Of a DNA stretch of 64,000 nt, positions 12,935 to 24,253 are shown piece by piece. The stretch covers positions 22,382,001 to 22,446,000 of the forward strand of contig JBANAY010000003.1 of the NCBI GenBank assembly GCA_037952775.1, read 5' to 3'. The position numbers and the translations under genes were made by a program. Every line of letters starts with the position of its first letter. The first letter of the stretch is position 1. The DNA is from Clonostachys chloroleuca (lineage: Eukaryota; Ascomycota; Sordariomycetes; Hypocreales; Bionectriaceae). The notes beneath the pieces were generated by a model, which was not told the DNA's origin, did not search any database, and saw nothing but the letters and a program-made list of their open reading frames with translations.

Positions 12935-13330
12935 AGTAGTTTTTTTTTAAATATTTAGTAAGTTTCTATATATAAATTTTTTTATTATAGTTTTTCTATT
13001 TTATTAAATAAAATATTTATCTATTTTTAATTTTCTTTTTAAATATTATTTTCTAATTTATATTTTTCTTTATAGATTTTAATTAAATAATTTTAATTTA
13101 GAGTATTTTCTAATACTTTTTTAAATAGTAAAATATAAAAAACTAGATAGATATATATTATATTTAATAGTAATAGTTTATAATTAGTATTTAATTTTTT
13201 TTTTAAGATTTTAAATAGTTCTAATTTTTTATAATCTAATTTATTATTTAATTATATTATTATAATATTTTTATAGAGTAAATAAACTTTATTTCTCTCT
13301 TTTAAAATTACTTCTTTAGATAATCTATAG
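12935..13330 (-). pseudogene. Chromovirus integrase C-terminus and chromodomain remnant (minus strand)
   Basis: The reverse strand reads KERNKVYLLYKNI, NNKLDYKKLELFK, VFYILLFKKVLENTLN, NYLIKIYKEKYKLE, the same tail seen at 1755-2165. It lies about 1.4 kb beyond the reverse transcriptase remnant in the direction of transcription, the correct order for a Gypsy element with an integrase chromodomain. Confidence 0.6.
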
Positions 13331-14659
13331 TAACTAATTATATATTATAGGAATTAATATATAAGATCTTCTATAGAACTTATTTTTTTATATAGAATAA
13401 AATATTTATACTTTATAAATCTATTAATAATAATTAAAATACTATTATATTATACTTCTATTATAAGTTCTATTAATAATAATAGCTTAATAATATAATT
13501 AAAAAATATTAATTATTATAGTTATTCTAATACTTATACTAGTTTAAGTTCTTTATAAAATTTATATCTTATAGACTTAATTTATATATAAGTATTATAT
13601 TTTAAAATTATAGTTTATATATCTTTTTATAGATTAAAATAATTATAATATTATTTTATTCTATTATTTTTTTAGTTTCTTAATATTCTAAAAATAAGTA
13701 TTTATAGATTTCTTTAATAAATACTATTTTTATATCTTACTATAGTATCTTTATATCTAGTATAATATCTATCTAGACTTTAGTATATACTATTTTCTTT
13801 AATATAATATCTAAAGTTTTCTATACTAAATATTTCTTATTATTTATTATAAATAGTTATTTATTTATCTTAGATATTATTTATTTATATTTAGATTTTT
13901 AGTTAAAAGTATTAATTCTTTTATTTTCTAATTCTTTTTAATATATAATTTTATAATTAAATTTAGATAAGTATTTAGTATAATATATTTATCTTCTATT
14001 AAGTTATTAAGTAATAGTAAAATACTAAATATTTTTATAATCTATATATACTTTAACTTTATATTATATTCCTAACTAGTACTATTTAAATTCTTTAAAT
14101 ATATATATAATAATTATAAACTCTTTATTATAAATAGAATAATTAAGTTCTATACTATATAGTTTCTTTAAATAGAATATTATAAAGTATAGTCTCTCTT
14201 TATTATTTTTTTAGTTAATTTATATACTAATTATAAAATTTAAAATATTAGTTTTAAATTCTACTTTCTTATTTAGATTAAATATTTATAGTATAAGTTT
14301 ATTAGTTATATAATTCTTAATATTATTAAATATATTTTAATATTTTAAATTCTATTAAAATTCTTTTTTTTATTAAATTATATAGAAATATAATAATCTT
14401 TCTATAGTTTTTAATAAATTATTAATAATAATTAGTAAATCTAAGAAAAACTTATATTTTCTTAATATTTATTAGCTCTTCTTATTTAGAAACTATAATA
14501 ATTTTACTCTTTTCTATTTATATTTTATTAGATTAAATAGTATATTCTAGGAAGTTAATTTTCTTAATATAAAACTAGATTTTTTTTAAATTCTACTAAA
14601 AGATTTATATCTTCTAGTTTTCTTAAACTTTATATATATATTTCTTATATATTTTATAA

Positions 14660-14890
14660 TTATTTAAAAAGATTAAAATATTATTAAGATATATAATTAT
14701 AAAGATATTAGAATACTTCTAAAGTATTTAATTAATTATTTATTAAAATATTATAGATATATTTATTAGTTTAAAAGATATAATAAGATATTTATATAAA
14801 CTAAACTTTATTTTAAATACTATTTTCTATTTATCTTCTTTTTAATTTATATTAAGTTATAAGCTCTCTTTAGATCTAATATAATAAACT
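14660..14890 (-). pseudogene. Gypsy/chromovirus reverse transcriptase remnant
   Basis: Minus-strand reading gives LDLKRAYNLI, then in a second frame KIVFKIKFSLYKYLIISFKL and, near 14669-14692, YLNNILIF. These equal the Ty3/Gypsy landmarks LDLRxAYNLI, TAFRTRxGxYEYLVMPFGL and YLDDILIF after RIP-type changes (D to N, G to K or R, M to I). The catalytic YLDD box is YLNN, so no activity is possible. Protease-like text (YNLILLNSYNIILELL) occurs upstream near 16.85 kb. Confidence 0.7.
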
Positions 14891-15639
14891 ATTATTTACT
14901 CTATAATTAGTTTCTAAACTCTATAATTAGTAATAAAAATATTCTATTCTTATATATAATCTTATTTAACTAATAATAATTAATAACTAAATAGAGTTTA
15001 TTATTTTTCTTAGATATAAATATTATAGAGTATTTTATAGATAAAGTTAATAACTATATATAGCTTTTTATTAATATATTATTAATATATTTATAGAGTA
15101 TTTATAACTAAAGTTCTATAAAATTATAGAGTTTATAAAAAGCTAATTTTTCTTTTTTAATAATAGAGATTTTATAATCTTATTAGCTATATTATAATAA
15201 TTTAATATCTAGAGTTTTCTTAAATAGTTTATTATATTTCTAATATTCCCTTAGAATATAATTTAATCTTTCTTTTTTAAAATATTTCTTTTTATTTTTT
15301 TATTTTTATTCTCTTCTAATTTATTTATACTATAGATTAAACTTAATATTATAATTATATTTTTATTAATTTATTATATATATCTAATTAATAATATTTA
15401 TTTCTAGAGATTATTTTATTTTTTATATCTAGCTTAAGATTTATTTTATTTATTAAAATTTTTAATAAAATATATTTTTTAATATACTAGATTATAATAC
15501 TATTAAGATTATAACTATTATATTTATTTATTATTATAAGTTATTATTTAGGTTTTTTATAATAATATATTATAAATTTAACTAATATATACTATTATAT
15601 ATAGACTTTACTTTTTTTCTCTAACTATAACTAGATTAT

Positions 15640-15935
15640 TCAGATCTTATAATAATCCTTATAATTCTTAAACTTAGAATTATTACTAAGCTTTAATAAT
15701 CCCCTAGTATATATATATATTTATTTTACTAAATAGAATACTCTTTTAGATAATTATTAATAATATTATCTATATATCTATTATTACTAGCTCTATAATA
15801 CTTATATATTAATAGTAACTTATATTATATAGCTTAAGATAATCTAATTATACTATTTAGAATAATACTCTAATTAGTTTAACCCTAACCTACTCTAGAC
15901 TCTATCTAGTATAAGTTATCTAATTATTATATAAT
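15640..15935 (-). repeat. AT-rich dispersed repeat, copy 5
   Basis: Closest to copy 2, sharing the upstream ATTACTAAGCTTTAATAATC stretch. It lies between the protease-like and reverse transcriptase remnants of the chromovirus, so it is probably a nested insertion or solo LTR. Confidence 0.6.
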
Positions 15936-17850
15936 ACTTTTAATTATTAAGAAATTATTATATATTAAGATTTACTCTATAGACTATAGGGTAAATTAAG
16001 ATTACCCTATATTAATTAATTAAATAATATATAATTAGTATAAGGTAAGAAGAAATAAAATAACTAACTTAGAGCTTTCTAAAGCTAGAAACTCTCTAAA
16101 GCTACTAGCCTAATCTACTATAGCTACCTATTAAGATAATTATATTAATAGTTATAACTATTATAATAGCTATTATAGTATTTATACTAGTAATCCTATA
16201 TTATACTAAAGTAGTTATATTAGTAGACTTTATATCTACTATAGTACTTATATTAGTAGATCTTATATTTACTATATAAGAACCTTAGTACTTAGTTTAG
16301 TAAACCTTATAATTATTATAATAGCTATATTAGCAGACTTTATATCTACTATAGTATCTATATTAATAGTTTTATATCCCTCTATATAAGAATCTTATAG
16401 TAGTTATAAGTCTATATTATAGAAGGTAATATATTATCTTCAGGGCCTTTATAGTCTAGAAATACCTATAAATATAGAGCTTCCTTCCTACTAAATAGAG
16501 ATTCTATAAGTTACTAATATATTCTTTTATCTACCCTATAGTCTATCTTTCTTAGCTACTCTATAGCTAATAGAGCTTTATTTTCTCTTATAGAGCCTGT
16601 ACCTTCTACTATATCTTTTTAAATAATCCTTCTTTAGTATTTCAGAGCCTACCCTATAGGCTTTATCTACTCTAGATCTAGCTTATCCTATAACTAGTCT
16701 ACCCTATACTAGAGACCTTAACTTTTTAAAATTATATTCTTCTAATATTTAATAAAATTTTAATTTCTATTAATTCTAATATAGATTTATAAAAGTATTT
16801 TTTTACTCTATATAACTAGTAAACTAATTTATTAATAAGTTTATATCTTATAACTATAATAATTCTAATATAATATTATAGGAATTTAATAGTATTAAGT
16901 TATATATAATATTAAATTTTTTCTTTTAAATTTTAATTATAAAATAATTAGTTTTAGAGTTAATAATTCTATTATTATATTTAAATAATATTCTATTTAG
17001 AATTATAATATTATAGAACTTTTCTTTTATTTTCTATAGTAAATAGAATTAATTAATTACTATTAGTAAGATATAATTACTTAATACTCTATAGTTTATT
17101 TATATTATAAGCTTATTTTCCTTAATTTTAATATTTATAATAATATTAATTAAATTTCCTCTTTTAATAGCTTCTAGGATCTTCTAATTTAATATTATTT
17201 TATTATACTATAACTCTATTATAGTTAGTTTATATTATTTTTTATCTAATTAATTTATTATTTAAGTTATTCTTATTCTTCTTTATTCTTAGATATTTAT
17301 CTTAGAATATCTATAAGTATTTTTAGTTTATCTATATAATTAGAAATAAATTATTTATATTTTTTTCTTTATTTATTTAGTTTACTAATAATTATAAGTA
17401 TTTCTTTATTAAAATAAGCTTTATTTTATTTCTTTTTATTAATAGAGATAATTTTTTATTCCTCTATATTACTACTTTCTCTACTATTTATTAGAAATAG
17501 TATATCTTACTTATAGTATTATTTTAATTCTTCTTTCTATAATTAGTATTATTATAAATATAATTTAATAGGATTTATATTATTATTATTATATCTAGCT
17601 AGTTCTAATAATATCTTTTTAGTTTCTAAATAGTTTCTATACTTTTAGTTATAATATTATTTAATCTAATTATTATATTTAGCTATTATCTAATCTTTAA
17701 GATCTTTATTTTTATATTATAATTTAATTTTAATCTTTTTATAGATTTTATATCTAGACTTAGAGTATAGTTCTATTAGTAGCTTACTATATATATATTC
17801 TTTAGAGTATTCTTCTAAATTCTCTTTAAAGATAATATATTATCTTATAC

Positions 17851-18025
17851 TGTCGGGATAGCTAGTTAGTCAGGGCTCTTGCGATCACGTGGCCTAACCA
17901 CGTGACCGCTCCAGCCTCTATTTAACCCCGGGCCACGGGCCCGTAGGTCAGCTAGCTAGATAAGAACATACACAGAATACAACAGAACCTATCCAACAGC
18001 ATATGCTAAGGAAGTCCTTCCAATA
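17851..18025 (+). repeat. 5' LTR
   Basis: 175 bp. It holds a TATTTAA box (17919-17925) and two CACGTG boxes (17886-17891, 17899-17904) set as an inverted repeat, so it can plausibly drive transcription. It differs from the 3' LTR at two positions that I can see (17880 and 18024), both T here and C there, implying a recent insertion. Confidence 0.88.
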
Positions 18026-18300
18026 CTGATCAGTGCTGCAAGGCAGCTACAGATCAGCTAAGAAGAAGAGATAGGATCTCCGAAATACTCAGGAAAGTGC
18101 AGTCCTTCTGTGAGTGTTAATCCTATGCTACAGGCTAGAAGAAGTGAGTGGAATAACGACGCTGTTATCTTTCTGCAGCTTCAACTAGTTGCTTTAGAGA
18201 CTGCTCGTTCCTCCAACGACGCTGTTGGCACTGGAAACACCTCTGAAGAGCGTCATATCACGCAGACAACGCTGCCCCTTTCACTAGGCTAGGCAGCTAG
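18026..18300. other. Leader between 5' LTR and hairpin array
   Basis: Begins CTGATCAG and contains a second GATCAG 20 bp later, so it can fold immediately after the LTR. No TGG primer-binding site is visible. A 60-codon ORF (18110-18292) shows no family resemblance. It may hold the packaging or priming signals of the element; this is inference. Confidence 0.4.
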
Positions 18301-20880
18301 TCGTAACACAGCTGTCTCAACGGACAGCTGTATCGCGAGCCCACGAAGGAGCCGCCCGTACGAAGCTACGGCTTCGGACAGCTGCTTCGTAGGAACCTGA
18401 CGAGCCCGTCTGCGCGAGCCTTCTGGCCCGGACAGCCGTATCGTCAGAACCCGAAAAGCCCGTCTGTTCAAACCTGCCGGTTTGGACAGCTTTATCGCGA
18501 ATCCCTGACCTTCCTGTCCTGACGAGCCTGCGGCTATGGACAGCTAGGTCAGCCAAACCCGAAGAATGCGTCTGTTCCAACCTGTATGGTTGGACAGCCC
18601 TACCGCAAGCCCGCGATCCCTCTGTCCGTACGAGCCTGTGGCTACAGACAGACGTATCGCGAAGACCCGACCGCTCTGTCCGTACGAGCCTGTGGCTACA
18701 GACAGACGTATCGCGAAGACCCGACCGCTCTGTCCCGACGAGCCTGCGGCTACGGACAGCTGGATCGTACACCTTCGAAGAGCCTGTCTAACCCACCCTT
18801 CCTGCGTTAGACAGCTATCTCTAGCTAGAGGCAGCTAGAGGGAGTAACAAGGAAGAGGGGCTATTAGAGATCTAACTAGCTACCTAATAGCTAGTTAAAT
18901 AGCCCTACGGACCCTCTGGAAACCACCTTTGGGGACGGCTAACAGGAGCGACTGTTACATAGCTAGAGAGTATCTAGCAGTATGTATGCCATTCAAGAGC
19001 TATCCCGCAACCCAAACGCCTGGCCAGGTAGCTACCTATCCACACGGTCTCTCTCGGTGGATAGGATCACGAAGAAACTGTCCGTACGAGCCCGCGGCTA
19101 CGGACAGCGATAACACTCGAACACGAAGGCCCTGTCTGCCTAGCCCGTCCCTCGCAGATACCAGCTTCGTGCCCATACGAAAAGCCTGTCTGACCTGCTT
19201 TCCTTCGTCAGACAGCCGTATCCCGAAGACCCGACCTCTCTGTCCTAACGAACCTACGACCACAGACAGCCGAGTCAGTCAACTCTGAAAAGCGTGTCCG
19301 TCTGAGCCCTCGAGCCCGGACAGCCTGACCGCCCATCTACGAATAGCCCGTCCGTACGAGCCCTACGAGAAGACGGCTATTTCAATCTCAACTGAATGAA
19401 CCCGACCAACTTGATCAATCAACCCGGACCTTTCGTTCCCTTTCATGATCACAAGCCCGGGAACACGGGGGACCTCATTGACCCCGAAACTGCCCCTGAT
19501 CATGAAAATCCCTCAAGATGAGAGTTATATCTGACCGCTCCGACCCCTGTCAGACAGCCAATTCCTCTGCCGCGATAAGCCTGTCCGTACGAGCCTGTGG
19601 CTACGGACAACCGTATCGCAAGCCCCTGACCTACCTGTCTTGGCTAGCCCCTGACGACAGACAGCTAGATCAGGGATCCCTGATGATCCCGTCCATCCAA
19701 GCCGACCCCACAGACAGCCAATTGGTCTGCAGCCGATAATCCTGTCTGGCCGGATTGAATACAACAGACACCCCTATCGTCAACCCACGAAGCCCCTGTC
19801 CACACAAGCCGTTAGAAGTGGACAGCTTCACCGCTGAACCTGAAGACCCTGTCCGTGCTAGCCGAGAGCCACGGACAGCCATTTCGTCTTCCTTTGAAAG
19901 TGTTATCTGGGGCTAGCTAAGAGCCACAGACAGCTACTTCGCTGAACCTGATAACTCTGTCCGTGCTAGTCAAGAACTACGGACAGCTACATCATCTTCC
20001 CTTGAAGACCCTGTCCGTGCTAGTTGAGAACCACGGACAGCCTCTTCGTCTGAACCTGACGACCTTGTCCGTGCTAGCTGAGAGCCACGGACAGCTACTT
20101 CGTCTGACCTGTCTGCCCGACCTGACCCTCGCAGACAGCTACTTCGTCTGACCCTGACGACCTTGTCTAATTGACCCGACTTCCTTGGACAGCCACATCG
20201 TCTTCCCTTGATGAATGCGTCCATCCGGACCGGCCAGCCCGGATGAACCCGTCGTCAAACAACTGCTTCTAACAGCAGCGAAATCGTCCCTGCCGACACG
20301 ATCGGACGAACCCGTCAATTTTAAACTAGCCCGGCTAGCTAGTTGTCTTTTCAACAGCCTTCATTGAAGACCCTCGGTAGCTAACACAGCCAATTTGCTA
20401 GCGAGTCTGACCAACCGAAGCCGGCCCGACCGATCCAACGAGACACACCTCTCGTGGCAACAGCTAGGTAACCTAGCTAGCTGTCTTGCCGTGTCTAATA
20501 CAACCGAAATGCCGGACCCTTCGGACCTGCTGACAGCAGCCTCTCCTTCCCTCTCTTGGACAGCTGTATCGCAAACCCACGATCCCTCTGTCCACCTCTC
20601 CAGGCCTCCTTGGACAGCCGTATCGCAAGCACGCGATAACCCCGTCCAACCTCCCTTTCCCTCGCGGACAGCCTAGTCAGTCGGGCCCGACTGACCTGTC
20701 TGCTATCTCATAATAAAGAAAAGACTGCCTGTGGTAGTTATCAGTCTACTTTCTCTTTCCCTCTTGGACAGCTGCGTCATGACTCCGCGATAGCTCTGTC
20801 CGAGATTCCCTTCTCTCGTGGACGCCTTCGTCAGCCGAACCTGACGACCCCGTCCGCAACAGACAGCCTCTAGGGCTTTG
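18300..20880. repeat. Degenerate hairpin array, family A (about 54-60 bp unit)
   Basis: Unit pattern: CTGTCCGTA, a loop rich in CGAGCC and GGCT, then TACGGACAGC, then a spacer such as TATCGCGAA or TTCGTC...GACGA before the next unit. Three nearly identical units start at 18622, 18677 and 18731 (55 and 54 bp steps). Other units diverge strongly, but the two arms of each hairpin usually remain complementary (see findings). Spacers often form their own small stem. Long open frames here, such as the minus-strand 18317-18772 frame with an 18-residue period, follow from a unit length divisible by three. Confidence 0.85.
20713..20733 (+). repeat. Internal duplicate of the 3' pre-LTR junction
   Basis: Twenty-one bases identical to 21521-21541, the purine tract plus the first two bases of the 3' LTR, then the sequence diverges. 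It interrupts the hairpin array and looks like the ghost of an earlier 3' end or a duplicated polypurine tract. Confidence 0.6.
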
Positions 20881-21345
20881 AACCTAGCCCTGATCACTAC
20901 AGCCCGTATCCTCAGGAATACGATCAAGCCTCCGTCAACAGCTTCAACAGCTATGACCTGACGGACCTAGCGTTGATCGTATTAGCCTAGATTCTCGAGC
21001 ATCCGATCAAGCCTCCGTCAACGCCTTCAAAGATGACCGGTCTGACTAACGCCGCGTTGATCGCATTAGCCGCGATCCGCGAAGATAGGATCAGACGGCC
21101 TTGAAGATGACTAGTCTGACGGACCTAGCATTGATCGTGCGAGCCGAGACTCGCGAGAATACGATCACAACCCAGTCAACGGCTTCGAGAGCTCTCAGCC
21201 GGATAGACCGTAAGTTGATCGTATTAGCCGCTGTTCACGTGAATGCAATCAGGACCCAGTTAGCAGCTTCGCGAGCTGCCGGCTTGAGCGACCTATTGTT
21301 GATCGTATTAGCAGCTATTCGCAAGAGGTGGCTACGATGATGACA
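20880..21345. repeat. Hairpin array, family B (about 110 bp unit)
   Basis: A second palindrome family: TTGATCG (20973-20979) pairs with CGATCAA (21004-21010), and TGATCGT (21132-21138) pairs with ACGATCA (21161-21167). The loop reads roughly ATTAGCC...CGCGA. Between them lies a CCGTCA...TGACGG pair. Four to five units are visible. After them, two or three family A units resume before the 3' LTR. Confidence 0.7.
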
Positions 21346-21539
21346 GCTACGGAAACCAGCTGCCGGACAGCTGCTTCAAGCCCCTATGAAAGACCTGTCT
21401 GTAACCCCCTTTCCTCTTAGACACCTTAGTCAACTAGACCCGACCTTCCTGTCTGTAATAGCCTTCCCTCCTAGACAGCCCGGTCAACTGGGCCTGACTA
21501 ACTTGTCCGTGTTTCGCTTCATAAAGAAAAGACTGCCTG

Positions 21540-21714
21540 TGTCGGGATAGCTAGTTAGTCAGGGCTCTCGCGATCACGTGGCCTAACCACGTGACCGCTC
21601 CAGCCTCTATTTAACCCCGGGCCACGGGCCCGTAGGTCAGCTAGCTAGATAAGAACATACACAGAATACAACAGAACCTATCCAACAGCATATGCTAAGG
21701 AAGTCCTTCCAACA
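21540..21714 (+). repeat. 3' LTR
   Basis: 175 bp copy of 17851-18025 with the same TATTTAA and paired CACGTG boxes. It retains the canonical CA end and is followed by the TATAC target duplication. Confidence 0.88.
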
Positions 21715-22455
21715 TATACTATATTATTAATACATAAATTATTATATTTATTCTATAATATATTTATTAGATATTTTTCTATTAGAGTATAAAAAGAAAT
21801 TATTCTTAGTTTTCTCTATTTAATATATTTAATACTAATTATTATAATAAATTATCTAGAATTCTAAAGAGTAATTATATATTTATATAGTTTTTATATA
21901 AATTAATATTTTATATATACTATTACTAAATTATATAGTACTAGTAGTATTATTTCTAAAAATAACTAATTTCTTTAATAAATCTAGATATTATTTTTAT
22001 ATTTTTTCTTAATAATATATATAGAGTTTATTATATTTAGTTTTAATTTCTATTTTTATAAAAAATATTATTCTTATTCTATTATTATTTATAGAATAAG
22101 CTTATTAATATAATAGAATATATATTTATATTTAGTAAATAGTTTAAATCTTAGAACTTATTTCTCTTACTTATATTTTTCTTTAAACTTTTAAAAGATC
22201 TATTAGATATTTTATTATTATTTTCTAAATATATTTAATTTTATATATTTTTCAGATTCTAATATTTCTTAGAAAATAAATATATTTCTTAGGAGAAATT
22301 TAGAAATTATAATAATTATAGGAGTTTCTTTCTAATTAATTTTATATATTATTTTTAAAACTTTAATATTAGTTTTCTTAATTACTTTTAATTACTTCTT
22401 ACTATCTTTAATAGATTTCTAATCTTTCTTTTTTTTATTTTTTTTTAAATTCTAA

Positions 22456-22497
22456 ATACTAGAATAAAATATATCTAATTTTATTATAATTATAGTA
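22456..22497 (-). pseudogene. Gag zinc-knuckle remnant of the chromovirus
   Basis: The reverse strand reads YYNYNKIRYILF-stop-Y. Taking Y as RIP-mutated C or H, the spacing is exactly C-x2-C-x4-H-x4-C, the retroelement CCHC knuckle. It is on the same strand as the RT remnant and on its 5' side, as gag should be. The call rests on spacing and is tentative. Confidence 0.4.
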
Positions 22498-23510
22498 TTT
22501 ATATTTTTCTATAGCTCCTAGCTCTATAGATTCTATATATATTCTAGAGATTATAATATACTATTATTATAATTTCCTAGTATTAGTAAAATAGGTTATT
22601 TACTATTTATAAGTTTACTATTAGTATTATTAGTTATTAATTCTTATAGTTATAATTATATATTTATAAATATTTACTAGTTTATTTTCCTTATAGAGTT
22701 TATTTTAAACTTTTTTTTTAAATTAGTTAAAATAATAAAATATAATATATTCCTTATTCTATTTAGTCTTAGCTAGTAGCTAAAGATAGCAAATACTAAA
22801 GATTAAGTATAATCCTTTCTAAAAAAGTAGATTAATTTTATATTCTACTTTATACTTTTTATTTTAAATACTAAAGATCTATTTAAAAACTTCTATAAAG
22901 TAATTAAAATTTATTATAATATTAATAATTTATTAGCTCTCTTATTTACTAAGATATTCTTTTATAATAAATTTAAATTAGTTAAATATAACTTCCTTAA
23001 GTTATAAATAGATATATATAATTTTTCTTTTACTAGTACTAAGAGTAATAGGGAAATAATTAAAATATACTTAGAGTTAGATTATAAATTCCTAAAATTT
23101 ATTTTAGATTCTATTAAATATTTTAAATAATAATAGCTTAAATAGTTATTCTAACTTTCTTTCTTAAATAGTAATTATAGTTTATATATAGATATTAGTA
23201 TTTATAATAGCTTATTATACTATAAGGTTTATTATATTAGCTAACTCCTAATAAGTATCTATAAGATATATATTAAACTAGTTAACTTAATCTTATAAAA
23301 GCTATATCTCTTTAGTATAATTATTATTATTATTACTATTATTATTATTCTTATCTATAGTATTATTCTTAATAGTTAGAGTAAATAAATTATTATTAGT
23401 AGTAGAAATATACTACTATTAAACTTAAGATATTATAGTAATTATAATATCTTCTTTATTACTATATAGTAATTAAAATAAAATAATTAATTAAATAAAA
23501 GTTATTAATA

Positions 23511-23880
23511 TATAATAATTAGATAACTTATACTAAATAGAGTCTAGAGTAGGTTAAGATTAAACTAATTAGAATATTATTCTGAATAATATAATTAGAT
23601 TATCTTAAGCTAAATAATATAAGTTATTATTAATATATAAGTATTATAAAGCTAGTAATAATAAAAGTATAGATAATTATATTAATAATTATCTAAAAGG
23701 GTATTCTATTTAGTAAAATAAATATATATATATATAGATATATTTACTAGAGTATTTATAATAGTTTTTACTTAAGACTTTATTTATCTAAAGTAAAATT
23801 ACTTTTACTAATTACTAAAGTAGATTAGTACTACCTATTTTATATATAACTTTCTACAGCCTGAAGATAGTTTTTATTTA
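23511..23880 (+). repeat. AT-rich dispersed repeat, copy 6 (extended form)
   Basis: Shares about 350 bp with copy 4 in the same orientation, including the extended downstream part. Together with copy 4 it brackets the chromovirus remnant, so it is a candidate 5' LTR for the minus-strand element (about 8 kb after removing the 3.86 kb insertion). Confidence 0.55.
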
Positions 23881-24253
23881 TAATATATATTAACTATAAA
23901 TTATATAATTAAATATAACTATTACTTATAATATAAATTATATAGAATAATTTAATATAAAAATCTACTTAGCTAATATTTATATATATAAATTATAAGT
24001 ATAAATTTAAATTTTAAAACTAATAAATATTAAATAAACTAAATATATTTATTATTATATTTATAAATAAAATACTATATTTATTATATATAGAAATAAT
24101 AATAGAATTAGAATTTATTTAATAAAGAATAAAAGAATATTATAATAAAGGAAAATTAAAGAAATTAATTTTAGAAAAAGAAAATGATTTCTATTTATTT
24201 TATAAAAATATTATAATATTATAATTAAATAATTATTATATAGTATAACTAAC

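Larger units (their letters stand above)
7741..17850. repeat. RIP-degraded transposon block 2
   Basis: Ten kilobases of AT-saturated DNA. It includes a tract virtually without G or C (7878-8776), a Fot1/pogo transposon with both ends, three copies of the dispersed repeat and the pol portion of a minus-strand chromovirus. No intact gene is seen. It resumes beyond the young LTR element at 21715, and the two flanks share the element's 5 bp target duplication, so the blocks were once continuous. Confidence 0.85.
17851..21714 (+). mobile_element. Non-autonomous LTR retrotransposon with hairpin-array interior
   Basis: A 3864 bp element bounded by two 175 bp direct repeats that begin TGTCGGG and end CCAACA (CCAATA in the 5' copy), and flanked by the identical 5 bp TATAC (17846-17850 and 21715-21719). 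That is a textbook LTR-element insertion. It is GC-rich inside AT-saturated DNA and unmutated, so it arrived after RIP of its host chromovirus. No gag, protease, RT or integrase frame exists on either strand. The interior is almost wholly degenerate palindromes. No TGG-type tRNA primer-binding site follows the 5' LTR. A purine run AAAGAAAAGA (21523-21532) lies 7 bp before the 3' LTR as a possible polypurine tract. It would need a helper element for movement. Strand is assigned from the LTR TATA box and purine tract. Confidence 0.85.

Noticed and set aside
18317..18772. 151-codon minus-strand open frame with an 18-residue repeat
   Set aside because: It follows from a 54 bp hairpin unit (divisible by three) that happens to lack stops in that frame; overlapping frames on both strands are also open, and neighbouring units shift phase.
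18300..21500. CRISPR-like regularly spaced palindromic repeats
   Set aside because: Units are degenerate, spacers are not unique or of constant length, and the array lies inside an LTR element of a eukaryotic genome.
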